A stretch of DNA of 64,000 nt from JAICNG01 sp035249985 (GTDB taxonomy: Bacteria > Gemmatimonadota > Gemmatimonadetes > Gemmatimonadales > Gemmatimonadaceae): NCBI GenBank assembly GCA_035249985.1, contig DATFFP010000091.1, positions 1 to 64,000 of the forward strand. Reading direction: 5' to 3'. This document shows positions 1 to 7,277 of the stretch, piece after piece. The notes under the pieces were generated by a model that made no database searches, was not told where the DNA came from, and was given only the letters and a program-made list of their open reading frames with translations. Every line of letters begins with the position of its first letter. Position 1 is the stretch's first letter. Both the position numbers and the translations under genes were made by a program.

Positions 1-1105
1 CGAAGCCGTCGGCGACCGCGACGATCTTGCTGTAGATCGACATCTGCCGCTCGCGGAGGTGCTTCGGATACCCGGTGAGATCGGTTTTCATGTGGTGCTC
101 GTGCGCCACGACCATGGCCCGGTACGGAAGCTCCGCCTGCCCGCGCATCTGAAAGAGCGCGAGCACTCCGAGCCACGGATGCGCCGACATCATGCGCCAC
201 TCTTCGTCGTTCAACCCATCGGGCTTGTTGAGGATCTCGAGGGGAACGCGCGACTTGCCGATGTCGTGCAACAGAGCCGCGACCCCGAGATCGTACAGCT
301 GAAGCTTCGTGAGCCCGATTTTCCGGCCGAGGGCAACCGAGAAGATGCAGACGTTCACACTGTGCGTGAACGTGTACTCGTCGTAGTCGCGCAGCGTCGT
401 GAGACCCAGGAGCGAGCTTTCCTCGTTGAGAATCTGGTCGACGATGGACTGCACGGCGCGCTTGATCTTCTTAATGTTGGGACTGCGCCCCATGCGCACC
501 GAGTTGATGACTTCCTTCGTCACGGTGACGGACTGGGCATAGGTGCGCTTCGCCGCTTCCTTCGCCTTCTCGCGGAAGTCGTCATCGTCCGTGTCGGTGG
601 GACCGGACAACGCGAACGAGCGAATTCCCGCCGCCTCCAGTCGCCCGGTCACGTGCGCGAACCGGGCCGGCACCTCGACAGTGGTCGCGCTGGGCAGAAT
701 CGTGAGAAGCGACGTCCACTCCCGCGGTCCCGCACCTTCCTCCACTCGGCAGACGCCGACGCCGGCGTCCCGGAACATCATGAGGATACGGCTGAAGCTC
801 GCGTAGTTGTCGAGATCCAGCCGAAGCCGCGTCGCGTTAATGAAGATGAACTCGCCCGAGACGCGCAGCTCGAGCTCGCGCTCGTGCTTGAGCAGGTCAC
901 CCGCGAGGTTGGTGAGCTCCTGCAGCGCGTTCTGCACAGCCGCGTTCTCGAGGGGGTAGAGCTTGAGCGCACGCGAGGCGCTGTACAGCGCGATGATGAA
1001 GTCCCGCCCACGCCGGCGGATGTAGGAGTCGCCGCCGCGCTCGTAGTCCGCCGAGGCCTGCGCAGACGGAACGCTCGACGGAGTCCTTCTCATCACGCGG
1101 CTCAT
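1..1105 (-). CDS. HD-GYP domain protein (putative cyclic-di-GMP phosphodiesterase), 3' end outside window
   Basis: The first 368 codons are present and the gene continues past the left edge. The N-terminal ~150 residues carry a motif ASRALKLYPLENAAVQNAL that resembles one in the HEAT protein upstream. The HD-GYP domain follows: LLHDIGKSRVP holds the HD pair, and HEHHMKTDLTGYP is a variant of the HHExxDGxGYP signature with DLTGYP for DGTGYP. HD-GYP proteins hydrolyse cyclic-di-GMP in the cytoplasm. The ATG at 1105 overlaps the stop of the HEAT gene (ATGA), so the two are translationally coupled. The altered GYP motif leaves catalytic activity uncertain; a binding-only role is possible. Confidence 0.88.
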   Translation of the reverse strand, partial: MSRVMRRTPSSVPSAQASADYERGGDSYIRRRGRDFIIALYSASRALKLYPLENAAVQNALQELTNLAGDLLKHERELELRVSGEFIFINATRLRLDLDNYASFSRILMMFRDAGVGVCRVEEGAGPREWTSLLTILPSATTVEVPARFAHVTGRLEAAGIRSFALSGPTDTDDDDFREKAKEAAKRTYAQSVTVTKEVINSVRMGRSPNIKKIKRAVQSIVDQILNEESSLLGLTTLRDYDEYTFTHSVNVCIFSVALGRKIGLTKLQLYDLGVAALLHDIGKSRVPLEILNKPDGLNDEEWRMMSAHPWLGVLALFQMRGQAELPYRAMVVAHEHHMKTDLTGYPKHLRERQMSIYSKIVAVADGF

Positions 1106-2796
1106 GCCGCACCTCCGCGGACCGCGCGGTTCACTGCATTCCGCACCAGAACATCCTTGTCTCCCTGTGCACGCTGAAGCGCGTCGGCCGCGTCGCGCGA
1201 ACCGATCTTCCCGAGCGCCATGGCCGCGCACGCGCGAAGCTCGGGGTCCTCACGCTTGCCAAGGAATCCTTTGCCATTGAGCAGTCCATCGAGAAACGGG
1301 ACACCGGCCTGGGCGGCGAGCGACCCGTATGCCTCGAAGAAGGCCATCTTCTCAGTGAGATCGGCATCGCGCAGAGACCGACCCTTCACCGCGGCCTCGA
1401 CCTTCGGCAGCGCACCGCGCTGACCCCGGGCGCCCAGAATGCGCACGGCCGCGACGCGTATATCGCGCTCAGAGTCGTCGACGGCGCGCTCGAGCTGCTG
1501 GAGCGCCCCAGCCGAGCTGATTTCCGACAGGGCCTGCACCGCGGTGAGGCGCAGCTTCGCCGCCTCGTGCGTGAGCAGCTTGCCAAGAGGCGCGACGGCC
1601 GCCGCAGTCTTGAGTCCGCCCGCGCGGCGAGCCGATTCCAGGGCGATCTCGACGTCCGAGGATCCGATCAGCTTCACGAGCTCGGCCGTATTCGCCGCGG
1701 CGAGCCGGGCCGCCGCGATCTCGATCGCGGCCTTCACCTCGGCGTGCTGCAGGCGGCCCAGCCAGGTGAACAGCGTGCCGAGGGACGTGGGACGGAGCTG
1801 CTCGAAGAGCTCGTTGAGCTCCGTCTGGTTGGGCACCGTGGCCGATTCGTCCATCGCCTGAAGCAGGTTCGACAGCGGGCCGGCGGCGCTGAGCCGATCG
1901 GGGAGCCCGACGAGCTTCGTGCGATGCGTACCGTCGAGCTCGCGCGCACGCGTGGCCAGCTCCTGAGACTCCCGAAGCACGTACGCGACCGTCGAGAAGT
2001 GACCGGCCGAGAGCAGATGCATCAGGAAGTTCTCGAGGATGTCCGAGATCTCGTCGCGCACCGGCTTCCCGTTCTGGAGCTCGAAGATGTCGAGAAGGAT
2101 CGCCAGGACGTTCCGACGGACGTCACTCGCGTATTCCTTGTGCACTTCGGTCCGGAGGTAGTCGATCTCGCTCTCGTCCAGGAAGTGGACCGTGGAGTCG
2201 AGGTCCTCCAGGCGAACGATGCCCGGCCGCGCCTCCGGTTCCGCCTCCATCTGCTGCGGCGGTGGCAATGGCTCCGGCCGCTCCGCGGGGACGCTCGCCT
2301 CGATCGGGTTGTTGTGCTCGAGTGTGAGATCGATGAAGCGGTAGCGCAGCAGGGTGAAATCCTTTTCCCAGATGAGGGTCAGGAGATCATCCTCCTCGGG
2401 CGACGCCTTCTTCACGCGCTTCAGGATGTCGAGCAGCCCGACGACTTCCTGCTCCTCGAAGCCCTTCATGAGGCGTATTTCGCGAATGCCGTCCTTGAAG
2501 AACACCCAGGGCAGACTTTCCGATTTGTTGGCCTCGTGCATGACCGGGCGTCCTTCCCACCGGAAGTCGGCCTCCGTGATCGCGAGGGCGATCTCATCCA
2601 CGTGCGACCACACGGGAAGAAAGGCGCGCTTGAGATTCTCGAGCGCCCGCTGATAGACGGGATTGTTAGGCAGGTACAGCTGGTGGGCGCGAATCCCTTT
2701 GACGAGGACCTTGAGCATCTCCTCGACGAGCGCCGGCGAGAACGGAGGCTCGGCGAGCTCGTGGGTGGCGGGGACCGGCTGCGACTGCGTGCTCAC
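1102..2796 (-). CDS. HEAT-repeat protein, function unknown
   Basis: A 564-residue protein without a signal peptide or membrane segment. Residues ~20-90 contain IRAHQLYLPNNPVYQRALEN, a motif shared in pattern with the N-terminus of the next gene. A Pro/Glu-rich linker lies near residues 170-200, and from ~360 to the end there are successive alpha-helical HEAT-like repeats (for example LRLTAVQALSEISSAGALQQ). HEAT repeats usually bind partner proteins, so a scaffold role is plausible. It is joined to trpB upstream and the HD-GYP gene downstream by ATGA overlaps, making it part of the trp transcript. The partner and purpose are not known; no catalytic motif was seen. Confidence 0.85.
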   Translation of the reverse strand: MSTQSQPVPATHELAEPPFSPALVEEMLKVLVKGIRAHQLYLPNNPVYQRALENLKRAFLPVWSHVDEIALAITEADFRWEGRPVMHEANKSESLPWVFFKDGIREIRLMKGFEEQEVVGLLDILKRVKKASPEEDDLLTLIWEKDFTLLRYRFIDLTLEHNNPIEASVPAERPEPLPPPQQMEAEPEARPGIVRLEDLDSTVHFLDESEIDYLRTEVHKEYASDVRRNVLAILLDIFELQNGKPVRDEISDILENFLMHLLSAGHFSTVAYVLRESQELATRARELDGTHRTKLVGLPDRLSAAGPLSNLLQAMDESATVPNQTELNELFEQLRPTSLGTLFTWLGRLQHAEVKAAIEIAAARLAAANTAELVKLIGSSDVEIALESARRAGGLKTAAAVAPLGKLLTHEAAKLRLTAVQALSEISSAGALQQLERAVDDSERDIRVAAVRILGARGQRGALPKVEAAVKGRSLRDADLTEKMAFFEAYGSLAAQAGVPFLDGLLNGKGFLGKREDPELRACAAMALGKIGSRDAADALQRAQGDKDVLVRNAVNRAVRGGAA

Positions 2797-3983
2797 ACGT
2801 CCGCTCCGGTGGCAGCGCTCACGTGCGCTACGTCCTTGTCGCCGCGTCCGCTCACGCAGAGGAGCACCTGGGCATCGGGCCTCCAGCTTCCGCGCTGCGC
2901 GTCGATCCAGGCCACGGCGTGCGCGGTCTCCAGCGCCGGAATGATCCCTTCCAGGCGAGCCAGAAGCTCGAAGCCCGCAACGGCGTCGCGGTCGGAGACG
3001 GCGACGTAACGAGCGCGTCCCGTGTCTTTCAGGTACGCGTGCTCGGGGCCGACGCCGGGATAATCGAGTCCGGCAGAGATCGAGTGGGCGGGATGCACCT
3101 GCCCGTGCGAGTCCTGCAGGAGATAGCTCAGCGATCCGTGCAGCACGCCGGGCCGGCCGCGCGACAATGAGGCCGCATGGTGCTCCGTGTCGAGTCCTTC
3201 GCCCGCGGCTTCCACGCCAACGAGCTCGACACCCGCATCGGGAACGAACGCGTGAAAGATCCCCATCGCGTTGGATCCACCGCCAACGCAGGCGACGACC
3301 GTCGACGGGAGTCGTCCGACCTCGCTCAGCATCTGGTCGCGCGCCTCATGCCCGATCACGGCCTGAAAATCCCGCACGAGCCGGGGATAGGGCGCTGGCC
3401 CCACCACCGAACCGATGATGTAGTGACTGTCGTTGACGGAGGCGACCCAATCGCGAATGGCTTCACTCGTAGCATCCTTCAGCGTCCGCGTCCCCGAGGT
3501 GACGGGAATCACCTGCGCTCCCATGAGACGCATGCGGTAGACGTTGAGCGCCTGCCGCCGCATGTCTTCCTCGCCCATGTACACCACGCACTGCATCCCG
3601 AATCGCGCGCACACGGTCGCGGTCGCTACCCCATGCTGCCCCGCGCCGGTCTCTGCGATGATCCGGCGCTTCCCCATTCGCCGCGCCAGCAACGCCTGTC
3701 CGAGGACGTTGTTGATCTTGTGCGCGCCAGTGTGATTCAGGTCTTCCCGCTTGAGCCAGACTGCGGCGCCGACCCGCTCCGAGAAGCGAGGGGCGCTGCT
3801 CAACGGAGAAGGACGACCCACATACTTATTAAGCAAACTCTCCAACTCGGTCCCAAACGCGGGGTCACGTCGCGCGGATTCGTAGGCCCGCTCGAGCTCA
3901 TCGAGCGCGGGGATGAGCGTCTCGGGGACGTAGCGTCCGCCGAACGCGCCGAACCGGTCGGGAGCTCCTGTGTGCGCCGTCAC
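2793..3983 (-). CDS. trpB: Tryptophan synthase beta subunit
   Basis: TrpB joins indole and L-serine to make tryptophan using pyridoxal phosphate. The protein is 396 residues, the usual family length. It begins DRFGAFGGRYVPETL, has the PLP lysine in HTGAHKINN (K89), the phosphate loop GGGSNAMG, and the QDSHGQVHPAHSISAGLDYPGVGPE region split across two motifs. The open frame extends upstream to 4193, but that part is the trpF coding region in another frame. I therefore start at GTG 3983, which overlaps the trpF stop (GTGA). No trpA follows, because the HEAT gene comes next, so the alpha subunit must be encoded elsewhere. Confidence 0.97.
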   Translation of the reverse strand: MTAHTGAPDRFGAFGGRYVPETLIPALDELERAYESARRDPAFGTELESLLNKYVGRPSPLSSAPRFSERVGAAVWLKREDLNHTGAHKINNVLGQALLARRMGKRRIIAETGAGQHGVATATVCARFGMQCVVYMGEEDMRRQALNVYRMRLMGAQVIPVTSGTRTLKDATSEAIRDWVASVNDSHYIIGSVVGPAPYPRLVRDFQAVIGHEARDQMLSEVGRLPSTVVACVGGGSNAMGIFHAFVPDAGVELVGVEAAGEGLDTEHHAASLSRGRPGVLHGSLSYLLQDSHGQVHPAHSISAGLDYPGVGPEHAYLKDTGRARYVAVSDRDAVAGFELLARLEGIIPALETAHAVAWIDAQRGSWRPDAQVLLCVSGRGDKDVAHVSAATGADV

Positions 3984-4621
3984 GACCCGCTCCCGACAGC
4001 CGCCGCGAAGGCGCGCATGAGGTCGTGATCCTTTACGCCCGGGGCTGCCTCGACGCCTGACGAGACGTCGACGATGTCTGGTCGCACGGCCGCGATGGCA
4101 CCCGGGACGAGCGCCGGGGTGAGGCCACCGGCGAGCACGATGCGCATGCGATCGCGGCGATGTCGATCGAGCAGATTCGTGAGCAGGCCCCAATCGAATA
4201 CGCGGCCCGTACCGCCGAGCACGCCGTCGACGCGCGTGTCGAAGAGCACTGCGTCGGCACTTGAGATGAGAGAGTTCAAGTCGTTTTCGGATAGCCTGTT
4301 AGGTATTCGGATCGCAGCCCATGTCTCAAGTCCGGTGGCAGCCTTCACGGCCGAGGCGTTTTCCGGTGTCGGGTCGCAGTGGAGCTGTACCACATCGAGG
4401 CGCGCCGCCACCGCCGCGCGCGCGATTTCGTTCACGCTCTGGTCGCCGAACACCCCCACCCGGCGAGCGCGACGCGCACCTTCGAAGAGCAGTCGCGCGT
4501 GATCCGCGGTAACTCGGCGCGGACTTTCGGCGAATACCGCCCCCACGTACGATGCACCCAGATCCTCGGCGAGCTCGACGTCGGCAACCCGCGTGAGGCC
4601 GCAGAACTTGATCTCGGTCAT
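3980..4621 (-). CDS. trpF: Phosphoribosylanthranilate isomerase
   Basis: TrpF carries out the Amadori rearrangement of phosphoribosylanthranilate to CdRP, the third step towards tryptophan. The 213-residue protein opens with the signature KFCGLTR, where the cysteine is the general base. It also has LFDTRVDG (general-acid aspartate) and the phosphate-binding ends LAGGLTPA and VDVSSGVE. The start ATG overlaps the trpC stop (ATGA), and its own stop overlaps the trpB start. It is a separate polypeptide here, not fused to TrpC as in some proteobacteria. Confidence 0.97.
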   Translation of the reverse strand: MTEIKFCGLTRVADVELAEDLGASYVGAVFAESPRRVTADHARLLFEGARRARRVGVFGDQSVNEIARAAVAARLDVVQLHCDPTPENASAVKAATGLETWAAIRIPNRLSENDLNSLISSADAVLFDTRVDGVLGGTGRVFDWGLLTNLLDRHRRDRMRIVLAGGLTPALVPGAIAAVRPDIVDVSSGVEAAPGVKDHDLMRAFAAAVGSGS

Positions 4622-5436
4622 CGGCCGCGGCGCTGAACGCCGGTGAGCGCACGAACCGCCGATTCCGCGGTGGCCGACGATGAGAGCGAAGAGCCGATGA
4701 GAACGGCATCGGCCCCTGCCTCAGCGGCACGCTCGACGTCGGCGACCGACTGCATTCCGCTCTCCGCGACCGCGATGATCTCTTGCGGCACGAGAGGAAG
4801 CAGACGATCGACCGCCCGCGCATCGACCTCGAGTGTCTCGAGATTCCGTGAATTGACGCCCACGACTCGGGCCTGCGCCCGGAGTGCTGCATCGAGCTCC
4901 TCTCGGGAGCGCACTTCAATGAGCGGTTCCACCTCCCAGTCGCGGGCGGCCTGTGCCAACGCGCGGAGATCCGTCTCGGGGAGCGCGCGCGCGATCAACA
5001 GCACCGCGGATGCGCCCCACGCTCTCGCCTCGATGATCTGCGTCTCATCGATGATGAAATCCTTTCGCAGAAGCGGGACGTCGACGACAGCACGCACGTG
5101 CACCAGGTCTTCCTCACTTCCCGCGAAGTGCGACGGTTCGGTGAGTACGGAGATCGCGGCCGCCCCACCCCGCTGGTATTCGCGCGCGCGTGACGCGGGG
5201 TCGAGCTCGGCGTTGATCTCGCCGCGCGATGGTGATCGGCGTTTCACCTCCGCGATCACCTTCACCCGGTCTCCGCGTAATGCGGTGATGAATTCGGGCG
5301 CCCGATCGGCCGTTCGAGCCCGTTTTTCGAGGTCCGGGCGGCGGGCGCGTGCCGTCGCGACCCGTCTGCTCGTCTCGTGTATGATCCGGCCGAGCACACC
5401 GGTCGGCGGAGTCCATTTGGCAGGAAATGCTTGCAC
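4618..5436 (-). CDS. trpC: Indole-3-glycerol phosphate synthase
   Basis: TrpC closes CdRP to indole-3-glycerol phosphate. In the 272-residue protein the TIM-barrel motifs VIAEVKRRSPSRG (catalytic K65), LLRKDFIID (K125), GVNSRNL and AVAESGM are all present. The longest frame starts at GTG 5436, which lacks a strong Shine-Dalgarno sequence. A start a few codons downstream (near GVLGRII) is possible. It is the first gene of a trpC-trpF-trpB-HEAT-HD-GYP unit and diverges from lexA across 88 bp, so promoters for both directions must lie in that gap. Confidence 0.96.
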   Translation of the reverse strand: MQAFPAKWTPPTGVLGRIIHETSRRVATARARRPDLEKRARTADRAPEFITALRGDRVKVIAEVKRRSPSRGEINAELDPASRAREYQRGGAAAISVLTEPSHFAGSEEDLVHVRAVVDVPLLRKDFIIDETQIIEARAWGASAVLLIARALPETDLRALAQAARDWEVEPLIEVRSREELDAALRAQARVVGVNSRNLETLEVDARAVDRLLPLVPQEIIAVAESGMQSVADVERAAEAGADAVLIGSSLSSSATAESAVRALTGVQRRGR

Positions 5437-5478
5437 TTCGGCGACTGTTCGGCTAATGTCTATTCGGGCTCTTTTCGG
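5431..5478 (+). promoter_or_regulatory. Candidate lexA promoter and operator
   Basis: TTGCAC (5431-5436) and TAATGT (5454-5459) are spaced 17 bp, a plausible though weak sigma-70 pair upstream of lexA. Between and after them lie four TTCGG copies at 5437, 5448, 5463 and 5474 (spacings 11, 15, 11). The first pair reads CTTC-N7-GTTC, which matches the layout of the alphaproteobacterial LexA box GTTC-N7-GTTC. LexA usually represses its own gene, so an operator is expected here. This box has not been shown for the present organism. Confidence 0.35.
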
Positions 5479-5524
5479 TCAGTCTGGCCGGATGCCCGCT
5501 ACTCTCGTGAACCAGGGGCACGCC

Positions 5525-6133
5525 ATGCCGCTTACCAAGCGTCAGCGCGAGATTCTCGATTTTCTCACCAGTTACTCGGAGCAGAACGGCTACGCGCCGA
5601 GCTTCGAAGAGATCGCGCGGCAATTCAACTATAACTCGCTGGCGACGGTGCATGAGCACCTCACCAACCTCGAGCGCAAGGGATACATCAAGCGCGCGTA
5701 TAACGAGAGTCGCGCGATCGAGATTCTCCCATCTGAGGTGAATCCGCGCGCCGTCGAGCTTCCCCTGCTGGGAAGCGTCGCGGCCGGTATGCCCATCGAG
5801 GCAGTCGCCACGAACGAGAGCATCTCGGTCCCCGAGGATTTCGTTCGGCGCAGCGAGAATCATTACTGTCTGCGCGTTCGCGGAAACTCGATGATCGACG
5901 AGCAGATTCGCGACGGGGACTTCGTCGTCGTGGCGAGCCGCAATCGCGCCGACAATGGCGAGATGGTGATCGCGCTCGTCAACAACGCCGCGGCCACGGT
6001 GAAGAAGTTCTATCGCGAGCGCGATGGTCGCATCCGGCTCCAGCCGGCCAACGAGACGATGTCACCGATCTACGTGCACGAGAACGACGTGACGATTCAG
6101 GGAATCGTGGTCGGAGTGATGCGCAAGTACTAA
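5525..6133 (+). CDS. lexA: LexA repressor, SOS regulator
   Basis: LexA represses DNA-damage genes and cleaves itself when stimulated by RecA filaments. The protein is 202 residues. The N-terminal winged helix-turn-helix is MPLTKRQREILDFL to RKGYIKRAYNESRAIEI. The S24 peptidase domain has the Ala-Gly cleavage site at 87-88 (VAAGMP), catalytic Ser122 (RGNSMID) and Lys160 (ATVKKF). The frame is open far upstream, but that part is antisense to trpC; ATG 5525 preceded by AGGGG is the start. It sits alone between trpC and trpD, on the opposite strand to both. Confidence 0.97.
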   Translation: MPLTKRQREILDFLTSYSEQNGYAPSFEEIARQFNYNSLATVHEHLTNLERKGYIKRAYNESRAIEILPSEVNPRAVELPLLGSVAAGMPIEAVATNESISVPEDFVRRSENHYCLRVRGNSMIDEQIRDGDFVVVASRNRADNGEMVIALVNNAAATVKKFYRERDGRIRLQPANETMSPIYVHENDVTIQGIVVGVMRKY

Positions 6134-6140
6134 GAAGCAG

Positions 6141-6166
6141 GAGTCAGGAGCTGGGAGTCAGGGATG
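6141..6166. repeat. Half copy of the GGAGTCA-heptad intergenic repeat
   Basis: Directly after lexA the sequence runs GGAGTCA-GGAGCTG-GGAGTCA-GGGATGA in heptads. This is the same phase and order as the left arm of the two complete palindromic elements at 32755 and 41203. The matching right arm and the GGGCCGC core are absent, so this looks like a decayed or partial copy. Confidence 0.55.
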
Positions 6167-6194
6167 AGGGGCGAGGATTCTATTCCTCGCCCCT
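6167..6194. terminator. Hairpin terminator between lexA and trpD
   Basis: An 11-bp perfect stem (6167-6177 with 6184-6194, GGGGCGAGGA/TCCTCGCCCC core) closes a 6-base loop. It is followed on the plus strand by ATTCCTTTGT. It lies between converging genes and could end both transcripts, though the T-tract is clear only on the lexA side. Confidence 0.7.
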
Positions 6195-6242
6195 ATTCCT
6201 TTGTCCGTCAGTCACGGGGCTGAATTCACATCACAGACTCTG

Positions 6243-7277
6243 TCATTTCCGTGGGCTCGCGGCCCGGAGTCGCTCGAGCGCCTGAAGCCCCGCCCCGCTG
6301 CTCAAGGAGTCTTCGGCTTGATCGACGGAGCGAGCGAAGTCGTCGTGGTCGCCGCTCACGTGTATCGCGGCCGCGGCGTTCAGCACCACCGCCGCCCGTG
6401 CGCCGCCGGTGATTCCTCCGGCGAGAACGCCCTCGATGATGCTCGCGTTGACCTTGGGCTCGGCGCCACCGAGCTCGTGCGCGTCGCGTGCGCTGAGCCC
6501 GAACGGCGCGGGATCGATCGTCCACTCCCGCACCTGTCCGTTGCGCACTTCCAGCACCCGGGTCGTACCGAGCGGCGACACCTCGTCCATGCCCGGCTCG
6601 CCGTGCACGACCATCGCCCGCCGGCTTCCCAACTCCGCCAACGCACCAGCCAGCAGCGGCAAACGATGCTCCTCGGCGACGCCCACGACCTGGCGTCCCG
6701 CCCCAGCCGGATTGGCCAGCGGACCGAGAACGTTCATGACCGTGTGAATGGCGAGCTCCCGCCGCACGGGCCCGACGTGTCGCATGGCGGGATGCATGAG
6801 TGGCGCGAACATGAAGACGATTCCCGCCTGACGCAGCGTCCCGACCATCTCGTCGACCGTACAATCGATGCGAACGCCCAGCGCTTCGAGGACGTCGGCG
6901 CTGCCACACTGCGACGTGAACGACCGGTTGCCATGCTTCGCGATCCTCACGCCCGCGCCAGCCGCGACCAGTGCGGCGGCCGTCGAAATATTGAACGTGG
7001 TGACGGCTCCGCCGCCCGTGCCGCAGGTGTCCACGAGCATCTCGGCGCCATCGCTGGGAAGGCGTACCATGGCCTCGCGCAACGCACGGGCTCCGCCCGC
7101 GACTTCGTGGATCGTTTCTCCCTTCACGCGCAAGGCAACGAGAATGGCGGCGACCTGCGCCGGACTCGCTTCGCCGCGCATGATGGCGCCGAACGCCTCC
7201 GCCGTATCGTCGGCGCTTAACGAGTGGCCACCGGCGAGCTGACGGATCGCTCGCGCGAGCGGCTCAATGGGTGCCAA
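6243..7277 (-). CDS. trpD: Anthranilate phosphoribosyltransferase
   Basis: TrpD transfers phosphoribose from PRPP to anthranilate, the second committed step to tryptophan. The 344-residue protein has the PRPP loop VDTCGTGGGAVTTFN, the anthranilate-site region KHGNRSFTSQCGSADVLEAL, and LGPLANPAG near the middle. The only sensible start is TTG 7277, placed inside the last codons of the GAF gene (14-bp overlap). It forms a two-gene unit with that GAF protein and is separated from trpC-trpF-trpB by lexA on the other strand. Confidence 0.95.
   Translation of the reverse strand: MAPIEPLARAIRQLAGGHSLSADDTAEAFGAIMRGEASPAQVAAILVALRVKGETIHEVAGGARALREAMVRLPSDGAEMLVDTCGTGGGAVTTFNISTAAALVAAGAGVRIAKHGNRSFTSQCGSADVLEALGVRIDCTVDEMVGTLRQAGIVFMFAPLMHPAMRHVGPVRRELAIHTVMNVLGPLANPAGAGRQVVGVAEEHRLPLLAGALAELGSRRAMVVHGEPGMDEVSPLGTTRVLEVRNGQVREWTIDPAPFGLSARDAHELGGAEPKVNASIIEGVLAGGITGGARAAVVLNAAAAIHVSGDHDDFARSVDQAEDSLSSGAGLQALERLRAASPRK

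Noticed and set aside
1567..3009. Plus-strand frame of 480 codons opposite the HEAT gene
   Set aside because: Antisense shadow; no ribosome site, no family motif, and the HEAT gene is linked to its neighbours by ATGA overlaps.
3820..3850. AT-rich TACTTATTAAGCAAAC patch as an insertion scar in trpB
   Set aside because: It encodes SLLNKYVGRPSP, the normal conserved TrpB sequence, in frame.
3984..4193. N-terminal 70-residue extension of TrpB
   Set aside because: The extension is trpF sequence in another frame and Arg/His-rich; TrpB of normal length starts at GTG 3983.
4643..5524. 294-residue N-terminal extension of LexA
   Set aside because: It is antisense to trpC and Ser/Arg-rich; a promoter lies between it and ATG 5525.
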